Below the pieces are notes generated by a model, which saw only the letters and a program-made list of their open reading frames with translations, had not been told where the DNA came from and did not search any database. A stretch of DNA of 64,000 bases from Theobroma cacao (lineage: Eukaryota; Streptophyta; Magnoliopsida; Malvales; Malvaceae): NCBI RefSeq assembly GCF_000208745.1, contig NC_030850.1:7686370-7750369 (forward strand), in the 5' to 3' direction. Made by a program: the position numbers and the translations under genes. Positions 40,601 to 53,796 of this stretch are shown here, one piece after another (position 1 is the first letter of the stretch; every line of letters begins with the position of its first letter).

Positions 40601-43600
40601 TTTCAAAAAAGGTCCTTAAAAGTCAACACCTTACAAATATTCCGTATTAAAGATAACACTTCTATGTCACATTTCAATATTTGTCCCAAGAATATCATAT
40701 GCTATTCTAATCTCAATCATAATTACTACTAGTACTACTGCTAGTACTTTCTTTTTTCACTTAATTTATAATAACCAAAGGCACAAGGTGCACTAAAAGT
40801 GCTAAGACCATATTATAGTAGAAAGCACAAGATGCAAAAGGAAAAAAAAAAAAAAAAAAGAAAAGGGTTCTCACCAGGAAGCAAGTACAAATTCTTAAAA
40901 GATTAATAAATGGGCATGAAAAACGAATTATATTTACTGTACCTGAAAACTTGTACTATACAATTTCTTTAATCAGCTAAAAAAGGTTGACACTTATAAG
41001 GATCAAGCATTAGTAAAAGGCATCATAAAACTCTAGCTGTAAGTTCCCTCCACTTCTATCACCAATAAAAAGTTATACACAGACAACATTACACTTTCCT
41101 TGTTCTTGACAAAGACACATGCATGTATCATCCTTCTTTGTTGAATAAAACACTCATAAAAAGATCAGAAAATTAAAGAAAACAAAAAAGAACCTAAGGC
41201 ACATGATTAAGAATACAAGTTGCAAGCACTGACACGATGACCAGCAATTTTTGAAAAGTTTAGATACAAACACAACAAGATACAATAATTATAATTTGAT
41301 ATATGCATATATAACAAACACAAAACTTTCAAAAATATATATATATAACAAACACAAAACCTTTTCCAACTATTATGGGGGATAACCTACATGGATCATA
41401 ATGCAATATTATTCCACATAAAACCATATCCTCAATAAAGTAAGTAAAAATTGAGGTCTTTTCAATTTTTATGATTTTCATCTGAGTCCTCTTTGGTCTC
41501 ACTTTCCTTTTCTTACATGGATATTCTATATATAATCACACTTTTCATGGGAGCTTTATGAGTCTCTACTCTATGTACCCAAACCACCTTAAACATGTTT
41601 CCCTCCTTTTGTCTTGAGTGGCTAAGACCTACACTTTTCCCAAATGCACTCAGTTACAATCTTATCTTTCCTTGTATACCCACACATCCAACATCACATT
41701 TTCATCTTAACCACGCTCATTCTCTGCTTATGTTGATACTTAGGTGTTGTTTGATAAAATTAATTAATTAGTCAAACACTGAAAAATTCAGTGCCAAATT
41801 TTCAAGCTCTGGTTGGTAACTGAAAAATAACTTACTGAAAGAAAATTTTTTTCTATGTAAAATATTTTACTGGAAAATCTAATATTTTCTATTGTCGGGA
41901 TAAACTGTCAAGTATTTTCTGTTGTTTGGATCATCATGTAATATTCTCCATCATGACCCATCTTCAACAATTTTCTATCATAACACCATAAAAATCACAT
42001 TCATCAATTATGCAAGACATCCAAAACTTTTTTTCAACATTAAAAAATTATATATAAATAATATTTAACTCTTTTTATTTATTTATTCTCATCATACTGT
42101 TATACTGGTTAGTTTGTTATGTTATCATACTGTTATACTGGTTAGTTTGTTATATTTATTCTCAAGAACCATCTTAGCCCAACACCCAGTCTCATACAAC
42201 ATTGCTAATCTTATCGCCAACTTCTAAGTTTTTACCTAAGTTTCAAGGGAGTTTTGCTGTCACACAAAACTAGCAATACACTTCTACATTTTATCCACCC
42301 TGCTTGGTTCCTTTGAGTGAGATCTGTATTAATATCTCCATATATTTGAATAATTGAGCCAAGATGCAGATATTGCTCATTTTGCAATAAATCCACCATT
42401 TCTACTACTATCTGGATGAAATTTACACTAAAAGAACACTCTTTTTATTGACTGAGCCCAGAACCCCTAGGTTCCAAAAGTTTATCTCCCTGATCACGTT
42501 TTGCAGTAACTCTTTCTTCGTCTTCATCCACTAGCACTATATCATCAGCAAAAACATAGACAAAGGTACAACACTTGAAAATGCCCACTAAGTTCATTCA
42601 TCACTAAGGCAAAAAGATAAGGGCTCAAAGCTGATACTCAGTGGAAATTTGGGAAACATTGAGTCATACCTTTGTGAGATCTCACACAAATGACTACTCC
42701 ATGCATGTCCATAATATAAGAATTACAGACTCTTTTTGTTTCAAGATTTCTTTAGGGATTCTCCAATAAGTCTGCTCTAAATCATACGCAAATCTATCAA
42801 TTTGATATGAGATCTATATTAAACCCCTCAAAAGAGAAACATGTATTTTTTATTATTATATAAGGATTACAGACTCTTTCCGTTCCAAGATTTCTTTAGA
42901 GATTCTCCAATAAGTTTGCTCTAAATCATAAGCAAATCTATCAATTTAATATGAGATCTATATTAAACCCTCAAAAGAGAAATAGATGTATGTATGTATG
43001 CATGCATGCATGCATGTATGTATGTTTGTATTATTATTACTAAACATAACTTCTTTATGCAATTATCTTATCATGCACATATGAAGTAATTGGGTTGACT
43101 ATACATCAAATTAAAGCAGCTCAAAAGCTTTATTGGCTCAAAAATTGTAGCCCAATAAGATCTAAACTTTCCAAACAAAAGCCCAACTATAGAAAAGAAC
43201 CAACTAAGGCATGACTTTTTTGTGACTTTAGCCTTTCAAGGCAAACACTTAATGACAAAAAGCAAGCTGTCTCAATAAAGGCATCTAGTCTAGAGGAGTT
43301 TGATTTTACTAGATTGCATTGCACCTTAGCACAAAGGCACATAGCTTGAATTCACAGTTAAATTGGAAAGATTTGCTCATATATAGAATAAATAAATAGT
43401 GTGACACAATAAGAACATTTTAAAGAAAAGAACTAATAAATAATAATGCAAGTGCACAGACACAGCAATATCGAAATACCAGTATATAGAAAATAGGTAA
43501 ATAATCCATCCAATAAAAAAAAGAAAGAAAATAGGTATATGCATACACATAATCAAGCACATATGCTCTCAAGGCATTCCTAAAGTGTTACTTTTTGCAT

Positions 43601-46600
43601 TTTGAAGCAATTTGCTCCTGGGCATATTCCAGCTCTATGTGACTGAGTGCATACCTTCAGTGTTCTCAACTGCACCGAATGCCCAAGAATGTTCATAAGC
43701 CTGTTGATTAACTCCTCTGATATTCTCCCTTGGCTTGATTGCTGCAATTATCATGGAAATGGCTTAGAAACTAATCATAACTTTTAAATGAAACTAAAGA
43801 TCTACAAGTGCCCAACCCCCACCCCCCCTTAAGAAAAAAAAAGGAATTACTCAAACAATACAGATAATATATAAATTTCTTACTGCTAGTCTGGCAACTT
43901 TAGCAAGCTTCTGCTTCACTTCACGAGGCAACCTTCTTTTGATAGCAGCAGCTGAAGCATCCACATCCTGAACGTCCATAGTTGCAAGTCTCGCTGTCAA
44001 GAATATTGGACAGACACCAGCCGGTTATATAGCACATATATGAAAATTCTTTGTAGCAAGAAATTAAATATCCTAAAGTATCGACATAACTCACATTCTG
44101 CAACAACTTTCTCCAACTCTCTGATGGCCCTTTCAAGCATTGTTCCTTTTGGCCTCAAATTAGAGACATCCTTTGAATGCACAGAGAGACTTTTCTGGCA
44201 ATTTTGGATATAAGATCACCTTAATTAGTCTAAGCATTCAAATCATTATACAGCCATCAAACTGCAAAGATGAAAAACACATTTACCAGGATAAGAAGTC
44301 ACATTTACATGCCTTTATGTGTTAGAGAGATCATAGACAAGAGGAGCTTAGCTAGGGCCCTGCCCACCCCCCATTAATGTTTTGAAGTTAGTTTGTAGGC
44401 ATTGTTTCTCACCACAATTAAGGAAGAAAAATTAATTTTGGCCCCTGCAAGACTTTACAATGTGCCCCCTTCTTGCAAAAAAGTCTAACACTACGTGCTT
44501 AACAATTTTTAAACTCGGAAAGTCTTCCATCCATGGGTTCTACCAATGTTTGTGACAATTTTAATTAAAACATTATTAGTTTGTTTGTGTAGGAATCTTT
44601 TCGATGCAAGAGTTCATACACACTAACTTTTGACTCCTTAATTAAATAGCCAATACTTTGATGTCTTGTTCTTGTTTACAATTAACAACTAGAAGGATTG
44701 AAGAAACTGTAAAACACTGAACAGCCAAGATCTGATACAAATCAATTTTTAGCTGCTCCAACTTAAAAAGTTACCTTTTCCCCCATTAGTAATTAAAAGA
44801 AAGAAGACGAACATCTATCATGCATGAGTAATTTTTCCCTAATTATAACTTTTTTATTTCTTTTTCCATGAGTCATGTATCTTAGGTCATGCCAATTTAC
44901 TTTAGTCACGTATCAGAACCATTCAACGTCATGGATGTTTCCATTTGATGTCTGCTAGCAAAACAAAATGACAAATACCATAATGTATGATCTGATTAGA
45001 GATATGCCCCAAAAGTTGAGGATAAACTTTGGTTGTTTGAGCTTATCATCAAAAGAAACCACAAAAAATTATCTACATTTCTAAGAGTGTAAGTTAATCT
45101 TCTTGCGATCTACACAGACTAAAATTGGTAGCTGCTCATAGTCAACTGAACTACTATTGAGTCCCAATTAAGTTTGAGTTTGCTAAGATTTTATTGAGCA
45201 GCTAACAAGCCCACTCAAGTAGCTGACTTTTAATAATCTATTTCATACTCAATCTATAATTTTACATGCTGATGGAGGTTTTATTCCAAACTTGTGCTTT
45301 AACTTGATCCAGCTAAATTTTCAGTCAATATTCATTGAGTCAAGCTGAGATCAAGTATCTCCTGCAGTCAAGTACGAGTATAGAAAATAGAACTCAATCA
45401 AGTCAAGTTCTAAGCACCAAGCTCATTATGTCAACTCAATCAAGCATGATTTCCCCACAATGTAGTACTGCTGGCAAATTCAAATTTATTAAGCAAAAGT
45501 TGAGCACCAGTACCTCCTCCAGTTGCATCAACTCTCAAAGCAATGCCATAACCATCCAGTATCATAGACCATGGCAGGATATAAACAAATCATCTTTACA
45601 AAAAGTATTTCAGCTAATCATGGAATGAGTTTAAAGGACTCTAACCTAAAAATATAGCTAAATGTATAATAATTTAAGTATGAACTATAAATATGAACAG
45701 TTAATAAAAAACAGAAACACCTCACACAAGGAATGGCCTCAAAATTGAATTACTCATGATGGCTCATTATGACAAACTGACAATTGGCAATACAAAAAAA
45801 GTCCACATATATTCTTCTTGAAAGTTGGAGATAGAATTGCTTACCTCTGGTTGCACAGGATAAACAGGAAGATTAAGATCCGGAAGTTCACCACAAGATC
45901 CCCTCGTCTCCCTCTGCTCTACTTTGGTGGGAATTCCCACCTCATCAATATCAGTCATCAATTTTCTCACTGGTGACTCAAGTTGTTTACAAGAATGTTT
46001 TTCCAGATGCTTCTGATGTGTTGCTCCAGAGTTTGAATTATTTCCAATATCCCTAGAGTGGATGGCTACACTCCTACACTTACCAGCATCCTTTAAATTT
46101 AGAGGAGATATAGAAGCATCATTATTTGAGATTCCTGTGTATGAAGAATTCTCAGATGCAGTTCCAATGTCAGCAGGTTTCTTAATAGAAGATCTTACAG
46201 GAGAACTCAACAGGTTATGCAATTTCTGGTCCTGTTCACTATTAGCAGCTAAGTTCTGCAAGAAAGCAGAAGATTGCTCTTCAGGTAATGCATCTGTTGC
46301 AGCAAAATTTAGCCTCCCCAGTTCCACTTTTGCATGTTTACTGGGTACATAATCATCAACTTTCTCTCCTTGAGCTTTGGCCATATTTTTACTTCGTTTT
46401 CTTGATTGTTGAGCCACTGACAATTCAGGTTTGTTGCTGGACCAAAACAATAAATCATTAAAAAGGTGTCAAATCCACAATCGATTTAACACTCACAGTA
46501 TAACTGAAAAAACTAAAGTTATGATTTTAATAGCTCATGGTTTAATTGAAAAAATTAAAGTTATGCTCTTCATAAGCAATGGTAAATTAATTAACTCCAA

Positions 46601-49600
46601 TGCCCACCTCCACCCCCCTGGTACTCTCATTCTCCTTCTACCTACAGTGGTAACAATCCTTAGTTTTCTTTGACTGTAAAATATTACTCCTAAAAAGATC
46701 AAAATGTATTCGGTGACTAAGACCTAAGCATATAACAAATGGCAACAACAACAACAAATTCATGGAAATATGTTGTTACAGCTTTGTCCAACAGCTTAAG
46801 CATTAAAGTATCTTCTCTAGTAAGTATTGGAAACAAGGTTTTGAGAAGGAAGGTCCATGGAAACTTCGAGTTTAAGACTCCCCCACATGAATAGAGATAT
46901 ACACTTCAAGTTCTTAAAAGTAATTGTTAACAAGATATTCATTTAAAACAATACATTTTATAGAATGACATCTCCCTTATATTGGGTACCAAGTGGGCAT
47001 GTGAGTCAGTTGCATCTTCCTAGGGAATATTTAAATTGTTGGTTTTTACCTAGCTCCATAAAATGCTAAGGCACCTTTCCATTCCATGGCCTTGGCTCCT
47101 AATTCTAAGTCTAGACATTTAAATTTTGACATGAGAGCATCCACATTGAAGAAAACAGCACAGAGAATTTGGAATTCCATGCTTCAAATCAAGCCATTCG
47201 GATGCAGGATTGGGCTTAAATTCAATCTCAAAACTGTACCAATCTAAAGGCCAAAAAATCCAAGCCCTACATACTTGGAAAGCTTGATAAGTCTAGTTTC
47301 TAAATCATCAAACCATTCATGAGTTGGAGTTTCCTTGGGGTTATGACTGTTTAACCAAAATAGGCTGCTTAAGGCAGAATTCAGCTTTTTAGGTGTCTTT
47401 TTCCATTTCTAATGCCTAGAACGAGTTCTACTTGGCTATTTTGTAACATTTATATTTTGATCATCACCCATTCCTGAAGGGTTGTTGCATAGCTGGTATT
47501 TATTTTCCATTCATTGTGCTGAAAATTCAGACTTGAGTGCGAGAAAAATTCAAAGCTCTGTGCTTTAGAGAGGAAACTCTTTTTTTTGGTGTGAATTCCT
47601 TAGAGGAGTGAGTTTATTTGGTTTCTATATCTAGGGTGGGCTGATCTCTTGAGCAGTGTGATTTCTTTCGTTTTGCATGCAACCCGGTATCCAAAATAGG
47701 CAGGGCCACCACCAGTCTAATTCATCACTGTCCTCATCAGGTACTTCATCAGTGTCCGTTTTATCAATCCCATCTTCAACCTCCTTTTGCTTTAATTATT
47801 TTTCCATATTCAGGATCAACTAGCACTTAAAGAAGATTTTATTCCTAGTTAGAATAGGACAAAAGAGTTCTTTCAAGCAAAAGGGCATTGAGCAGTAGAT
47901 AAAATGAAGTGTCCAGTTACAACCTTGAAAAGCCTTATTTCCCAGAAAGTAATGAAATCTGCAATCTTCACTTCTTAGACATAGGTTCCCCAAATATGAA
48001 AACGGGTTTTGTTTACTGTATTGTGAGACCTAAATTGTTGAATACCAGAATGATGATCAAAGAGCTGATCTCTGAGTTTTGCTGTCCGCTAAACAATAGA
48101 GAAACTAAAATACTTAGAGAAAGTTGGGAGTAGAGTGAATTAGGCCATAAACCATTAGTATATGACTAGGTCAATTCCACTTTGCATTTGGATTACCAAA
48201 AATTAAATACACTTCTCCTCCTAATATTCCTAGGCAGTGTTGCAGTAAAGACAAATTTATGAATATTTCAGTTACAAATTTATGAATATATAGTAATAGA
48301 TTTTGCAAACCCAAACAGGTAGGTGCAATAAACTATTGAAGCCCGGAGTGGTAGGCAATGGAAAAAAAAGAATCCTCAATGCTGTTGTTTCGCACTTTTA
48401 CAACTCATAAATCCCAGCTTACAAAGCCCTTCAACCCTTTCCATAGATGTGAAACTCCAAACAATCACACATTCATACGAAAAATGGCATATTTCCCCAA
48501 AAAAAAATTTTAAATTAGGATATTTGGCACAACCAACATAGTAAAAATAAAAAATCAGAAATCATTCCTTTAACTCCAATTCCATGATATTTTGATAGGC
48601 TGTGGAAGAACTTAGGCTTGCTTTAGACTTTAATGGGAGCATATTCTTGCACATGTTGTCAAATGTTAAATAACATAAAGAAGGAAACATTAACAGCCAT
48701 TTTGTCTTGACATTACGAGACATAAACTTTGAATGGTGGAAACCAAAAGAAATGGCTTCTTAATTATGGCAAAGGAAACAAATAATACTAAGTATTCTCT
48801 TTGAAAGCATTTGGACTGATTAACAAAAAACTTTAATAAATGGTGTATCATTTATCAAATACACTTTGTTTAGAAAATCCCAAAAACTGTCATTTTTCTG
48901 CATCATCCCAACAGCCATGACACAAAAAGCATATAAAGAAGAACAATTTAAATAGGGGGGAAAAGACTCACATGCATTCCACAGAATTTACAAGTAACCC
49001 GTTCTGTTTAATTGTTGACTTGTCATCTTGAAGACACTCATCCTGCATAACAACAGACAAATGAACACTTTTAGTGATGATTTAACAACTTCTGATATCT
49101 TAAGAATAGATGAAAACCACCTGCAATGTAATGAAAAGTACAATTGCAAAGATATAATCAAACTAGCAAAAGCACAAACAAGAAATGGAAGCCCAATTGA
49201 ATCATAAGAAACTGTTTGACCTACAATTAGCAGGATGAGCTGTTAAACTTTGGTACAAAGGCAAGGGCCAAAAGCCCACTAACAAAATCGATTAAGAAAC
49301 AGAAATAAATGCATCTGACTTTGATAAGGTTACTTCTTTATCCTCAATAATTACTAACTTTATTGTCTTTAATTGTAATTTATAAAAGAACAAGGGATAT
49401 AAAAGCAAAATTAAGAATAAATCATGTCTATTTGAAGGGCAAAAAAATTGGGACTTCCAAAAAGGAAAAGATGGACAAGGAAATGAGATAGAGTTCTGAC
49501 CCAGCAAATTTCCTTTTCTATATGATTTCAACAGAAAAATCTCATCCATACAGCTGATTATATCAACAATCTCAAATATTATGGGAAAGCATCTAGCTCT

Positions 49601-52600
49601 ATAAATTCCGAAAAAACAGCAAATACTTCAATTAAAGTACTACTTCAAACAACTCGGTGAAATGTTAAGTTATATGAAAGTGGCAGGCAGTGTACCCTCT
49701 ATTTTTTTCGTCTACAGTAAATCTTGATTCAACCAGAAACCATAGACATTGCAAATTAGACTTCAATCTCTGGGTTGTTTTCGAAATTTTTCTGAACACT
49801 GAACACACATACACCAAAAAAAGAAAAAAACTAATTGCTTTAATTCCTTAGCAAATGGAGTCACGATTAAAAAAGTATAAAAGAGAAGGAGACTTAGGCT
49901 TCATTTGGTTGGCGCTTTTTATATCTGCTTGTTTGCTTCAAAAAGCAAAAAAGCATGTTCGGATACAAAACTAAATAAAATTTTGATGGATTTTAAACAA
50001 AACATGTAATATTTTTAGATGACTAAATACATGATTCTACTTCCATATAGATTTATTATGTTATAATTAGTGTTATATTTTAATTATTTATCCATTTTAA
50101 ATCAATTATGAAATTGCTTTTTACCTATTGCTTTTTCTTTATAGCACTTCTTTAAAAAGAAAAAGGCAAATAGCAAAAGTATCAACCAAACAGAACCAAA
50201 ATTCTTTTAACTCCTTTAAGAGACTATATTGGAAAGTAAATCGATCATAACAGAAACAGTCCAGGATAACAAATCAATCAAACAATAATAATAATAATAA
50301 CAAAACAAAATACAAGATAACAGCCAATTCTCAGAGAGCTACAACCTTTGCAATTTTGAATTCATGTCCAAGATATTACGAGCTTAATAAAGGAATTAGA
50401 TCCCCGATATATCTTTAAAAGTATATTTATTGCTTCATTTGGAACAAAACTTCAATGGGTACACAACAGCCAATGGTTACAACTTACACCAAGCAAAGAA
50501 AAGCAAATATTGTAAGTCAAAATAGACAGAAAGAAAGAAGACCTGACGGTATCAACATCCTTTCCTTAATCAAGCACCCCTCTGTTTGGCTAACAACCCA
50601 AAATAAAGAAAAAGACAAGCTTAAGAGACAACCTTGAATGCATCCATCTCTTCTTTCCTAATACATACACACACACACACTAAAAGCGTCCACCATCAAT
50701 ATGAGGGTTAGACATTGTCACTTCCTCCTCATCTTATATCCTACATAACATAAAGAAATCAACTTTCATTTGTTTGCTTCATTGCAACAAATGAAAAGGT
50801 GGTATAATGTTTACCTAATTGCTCCACAAATAATTACCCATAATTCAAGAAATTTTGTCAAAAATTCTACAATAACTCAAGGGAGCTTGAGTTTGAGGAC
50901 AAATACAACAACTCAAAACATGGGCAAAAACCTGGAAAAAATAAAACCATTATAATCTTCAAAACACAGGATTTTTAAAAGAAAGCTGTAGACATGCTTA
51001 AGCCTCAGAGGCAGTAAAAATGAAATTCACATGATAAGCAAAGGTTATTATGGGTCAATAACTCGCATAAGTAAAAATTTTGGAAACTCAACGGAAAGCA
51101 TATTAAAGCCCACAGCCGCCAATTATTTATTAAAAACAAGTATTTTTCTCAACTTAAAAGACTTCATATCTCTGCGCTTTTTGCATATTACACAGGGTTT
51201 AAGTTGGTGTTAGCAATATACAACTCTTTTTTTTACACTTGTTTCTAACTATGGTTATTAACAGAAGAATAAGTACACCACAAACATTTTGTGCACCTTT
51301 AGAAAGATCACTGTAAACCAAATTGGAAAAGTATCAGTATCTTCGTGAAAATTGACAAAACTAGCACAAGGTCAAATGGAAGTATAATGTTCGAAAGATA
51401 AAGTTTAACTTAAATGAAATTAAAATTTAACAGAGATCTTTACCAGACATTAACTCATGCATGTGCATCAAACAAAAAAAGAACATACTTATAGCACATA
51501 AAACAATTAATGTTAGTGCCAACCAAATACTGATAGAATATCTGACATTATAACTCTATCAAATGCAGAAATTGATGAGAAATAACCCCACATCCCCCAT
51601 CACTTGTCACTCCATTCAACTCCAGTACAGTGATGGTAGGCTTGACTGGTTTATTCACCTACAAGCCTGCCGACACACTCACATATAAACAAAATAAACA
51701 TGCATGAAAGTGTCTGGGTACACAGGTATACATGTACAATAGGAGGGAATGTTTATTAAACTTATGTATACGTTTAAATGTATATTTAAAAAAATTAAGA
51801 GATGATAAGCATTTTAGAAGTTTAACTTACTGATATCAGGCCACATACACAGGCTCTGATAACAATTACTCAAGGAGAAAATATTATCTTAGCTAAAACA
51901 AACATTTCCTTTCTTCTCTTCATAAACAATTTCTAATACAGCATTTTCAGACTAAGATCCTCATTCACCTTTGTTAATGGTAAGCATTCTAAAGCACCAT
52001 GATTTAGTTATTTCAACTCCAACATCAACCTAGACACCAAGTTACCAAGCAATATTGAGATAATCAAGATAAAACGACCAACTGGCAAAAATGGGGTTAT
52101 ATCTTGACCAAATTGTCAAAGCATGTGGAGGGTAAATTAAATTAGAGATCAATTTCTTATCTTTAAGGGCTCCTAAAAGTGAATAATTGTAAGGAAAGTA
52201 TAAAAAAACTACCAGATGAACCTAAGTGCCCAAATTCTAAGACCTTGTAGTCCGCTGGCACAATTAATAGTTATTTTTTGGACCAGTAAAAGTCCAAGGT
52301 TCACACCAGCCTTTGAGACTAACTCTCTTTGGCAGTCTAAAGCATGTGATAAAAGATCAAACTCAAGTCCCGGCTTGGCTTGTAATTTGTTGAACAATCC
52401 TTTCATCCCAAATCATCTAGACTGCAATTGTCTAGTTAAACTAGTAACAGACAACACCAAAGGGAAAAAAATAAGAGTTCAAATTTTAGAATGGGTGTTA
52501 AGAAGTCTACGCAATATAAAACATGTGAAGCTGTAGTTACTAGGTGACTTATACTGGAAGAAGTGGTCATTAAATCACTTGTCCAATCTCTTATGTGCAT

Positions 52601-53796
52601 GAAACAAGTTTAAGGATATTGCTTGTTCCCTTATTTTATGTTCAAGGACCCAAGATCAAGTATTAATTAACACTTATTGCTTGTAATAGAAGCAGGCCTA
52701 AATATGAGATTGAGAAGATAGGATCATGCACTGACTGGAGCTTATCACGTACAATAGCTAAAAATGGATAACCTAGCCTGATCCTTTATGGTTTCCAAAC
52801 ACCCAACTTTACAAACATGATAAGAAAACAGAGACCAGTTATATTCCAATAAATATTCAGGCTAAAGGCAACTAAATTATTCTTTTCTACTTCAAAAAGC
52901 TAACCACAATGAATACAATATTAATCTGATTATGTTTAAAAATATGAGCTAATACGAGTACAGTGCCATTAACAAGGTAAAATATCCTAGGTGATATTTT
53001 CATAGGCATCTAAGCACAAGAAAACAAGTAATAAAATCTATCAACCTATTAGGTATAAATGTTTAGCATCTAGCCGGTAAATTGTGGACAATTAGGGATG
53101 TTTACATCTTTTTCTCTGACGCAGAAGCCAATACTTAGACCCAATGAGCTGCAATTAGTATTTACATCAGATTCCATTACTGAAACATAGAAATTTATAT
53201 AGCTTCCTTTTATGAATGCCAAACAATAAGGAGTTTTATGAAATCCAAATTTTGATGGGCTTCAAAGTAGTTTCAATTTCGAAACAACCATAAATTTCCC
53301 AAAAACATGTTGCTCCAAGCATAGCCATATAGTTTATCCATAAAATGGAAATAAGCAGACCCAAAATTATTAAAATAGTATCACATAAATCGCAATTATA
53401 AATAAGACCCCATTAAAATATACAACAACAACACTATCAAAATTATTATTCGCATTCCACTCCAGAAATGTTAACTTTAATTAAAGAAAAAAAAAAACCG
53501 TCCCAAACTGCAACTCTAAAAAAAAAAAACATATAGAAGAAGAAGCAGGCAAATTAGAGAAATAGGTTTGGAGCAAAAATCCTGACCAGAGAATCCTCAG
53601 TCTTTCGGGTAGTCGAAGGAGGAGACGTGTTTTGAGCATCTTTGACCAGCCTCTTCCAAGAAACTATGGTGGTCTCGCCAGGCCTCAGCTCAATGTTGAA
53701 TCTTTGCCTGCTAGCAAACAACCAGGATGGTGAAGCAGCCGAAACCCTCGAAGAGCTTTCCCCATCAACACCAATGCTTTTATCAGCCTCCTCCAT
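31630..53796 (-). CDS. Ubinuclein-like (UBN/HPC2 family) histone chaperone subunit, 11 exons
   Basis: Relative of the plant 'wound-responsive' ubinuclein proteins, nuclear partners of the HIRA histone H3.3 chaperone. Minus-strand exons: 53796-53587, 49042-48972, 46436-45845, 44194-44095, 43993-43884, 43741-43655, 40241-40137, 39663-39523, 39434-39387, 37797-37696, 32073-31630. All join in phase, giving 669 aa. The N-terminus carries the family signature [19 protein letters not shown]. The middle domain (about 310-425) has [33 protein letters not shown] and [11 protein letters not shown]. Then come a conserved [13 protein letters not shown] segment and a Lys-rich C-terminal tail. Oddity: exon 2 encodes only the tail of the HPC2-related domain (DECLQ through GLLVN), and no exon for its acidic core was found in the 4.5-kb intron 1. 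The gene may be a diverged paralogue. Introns hold a Copia element, a LINE relic and a MITE. Confidence 0.85.
33285..33302 (+). other. Degenerate Copia primer-binding site
   Basis: TGGTATGAGCCATAACC resembles the initiator-Met-tRNA-complementary site TGGTATCAGAGCC typical of plant Copia elements, with two to three bases lost. It lies about 60 bp before the gag-like frame. Confidence 0.5.
33346..34033 (+). pseudogene. Copia gag remnant
   Basis: The first frame (33346 to about 33835) holds the capsid-like region with [14 protein letters not shown] and [11 protein letters not shown] frameshift near 33835 moves to a second frame containing the zinc knuckle [13 protein letters not shown], in which the last Cys ligand is Phe, and then a TGA. 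The N-terminal part before the conserved Trp is shorter than usual, so the 5' side is probably deleted. Confidence 0.85.
34034..37337 (+). pseudogene. Copia pol remnant (protease, integrase, RT, RNase H)
   Basis: The protease is marked by [12 protein letters not shown], where the usual DSGAS has Asp for Gly. The integrase zinc region ([13 protein letters not shown]) and catalytic core ([29 protein letters not shown]) follow, interrupted by stops near 34890 and 34962. In-frame stops also occur near 35707 and 35842. The RT spans a frameshift near 36220 and keeps YVDDIVI. The RNase H keeps DADWAG and SSAESEYRA. Ends ahead of the purine tract. Confidence 0.9.
37345..37562 (+). repeat. 3' LTR of the Copia element
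   Basis: 218 bp bounded by TGTTA and TAACA, immediately after the purine tract AAGGGGAG. It contains a TATATATAG box near 37505, an AATAAA-like signal near 37528 and a repeated CATAATTATAGGGA motif. No matching copy was seen left of 33285. Confidence 0.85.
41540..42870 (-). mobile_element. LINE reverse-transcriptase relic in intron 6 of the ubinuclein-like gene
   Basis: Read on the minus strand, 42780-42700 gives a [18 protein letters not shown] segment, 42570-42500 gives [13 protein letters not shown] (the RT catalytic motif of plant L1-like LINEs), and about 41700-41560 gives a [11 protein letters not shown] segment typical of the 3' end of the same ORF. Many stops are present. The stretch at about 41740-42180 between RT and tail looks like a later insertion. 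Same strand as the host gene. Confidence 0.75.
42092..42153. repeat. 29-bp direct repeat
   Basis: TCATACTGTTATACTGGTTA plus AGTTTGTTAT occurs at 42092-42120 and again at 42125-42153, within sequence that interrupts the LINE relic. Confidence 0.9.
42716..42982. repeat. Tandem ~124-bp duplication within the LINE relic
   Basis: 42716-42839 and 42860-42982 share GATTCTCCAATAAG, TGCTCTAAATCATA and GATCTATATTAAACCC in the same order, offset 143-144 bp, with roughly one mismatch per 12-15 bp. It duplicates part of the RT region and so post-dates insertion of the LINE. Confidence 0.9.
42983..43028. repeat. (ATGT/ATGC)n microsatellite
   Basis: About eleven tetranucleotide units, TGTA changing to TGCA and back, directly after the second copy of the tandem duplication. 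Confidence 0.9.
46437..48971. other. Intron 2 of the ubinuclein-like gene, no coding content
   Basis: Contains no supported exon. The part at about 46960-47900 differs in texture from its surroundings (less AT-rich, few long A or T runs) and may be a degraded LTR or other repeat, but I could not find paired ends. Confidence 0.4.
49897..50197. mobile_element. hAT-like MITE in intron 1 of the ubinuclein-like gene
   Basis: 301-bp AT-rich element with imperfect terminal inverted repeats. The left end is GGCTTCATTTGGTTGGCGC. The reverse complement of the right end is GGTTCTGTTTGGTTGATAC. Both then continue CTTTT. The core TTTGGTTG is typical of hAT-type MITEs in plants. No clear 8-bp target duplication remains. 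Confidence 0.65.

Noticed and set aside
41740..42180. Second MITE (starting GGTGTTGTTTGATAAA)
   Set aside because: The left end looks right, but no matching inverted right end was found.
50700..50750. Acidic minus-strand stretch that might be the missing ubinuclein exon
   Set aside because: The frame has a few Asp/Glu codons but no HPC2 motif and no convincing splice sites.
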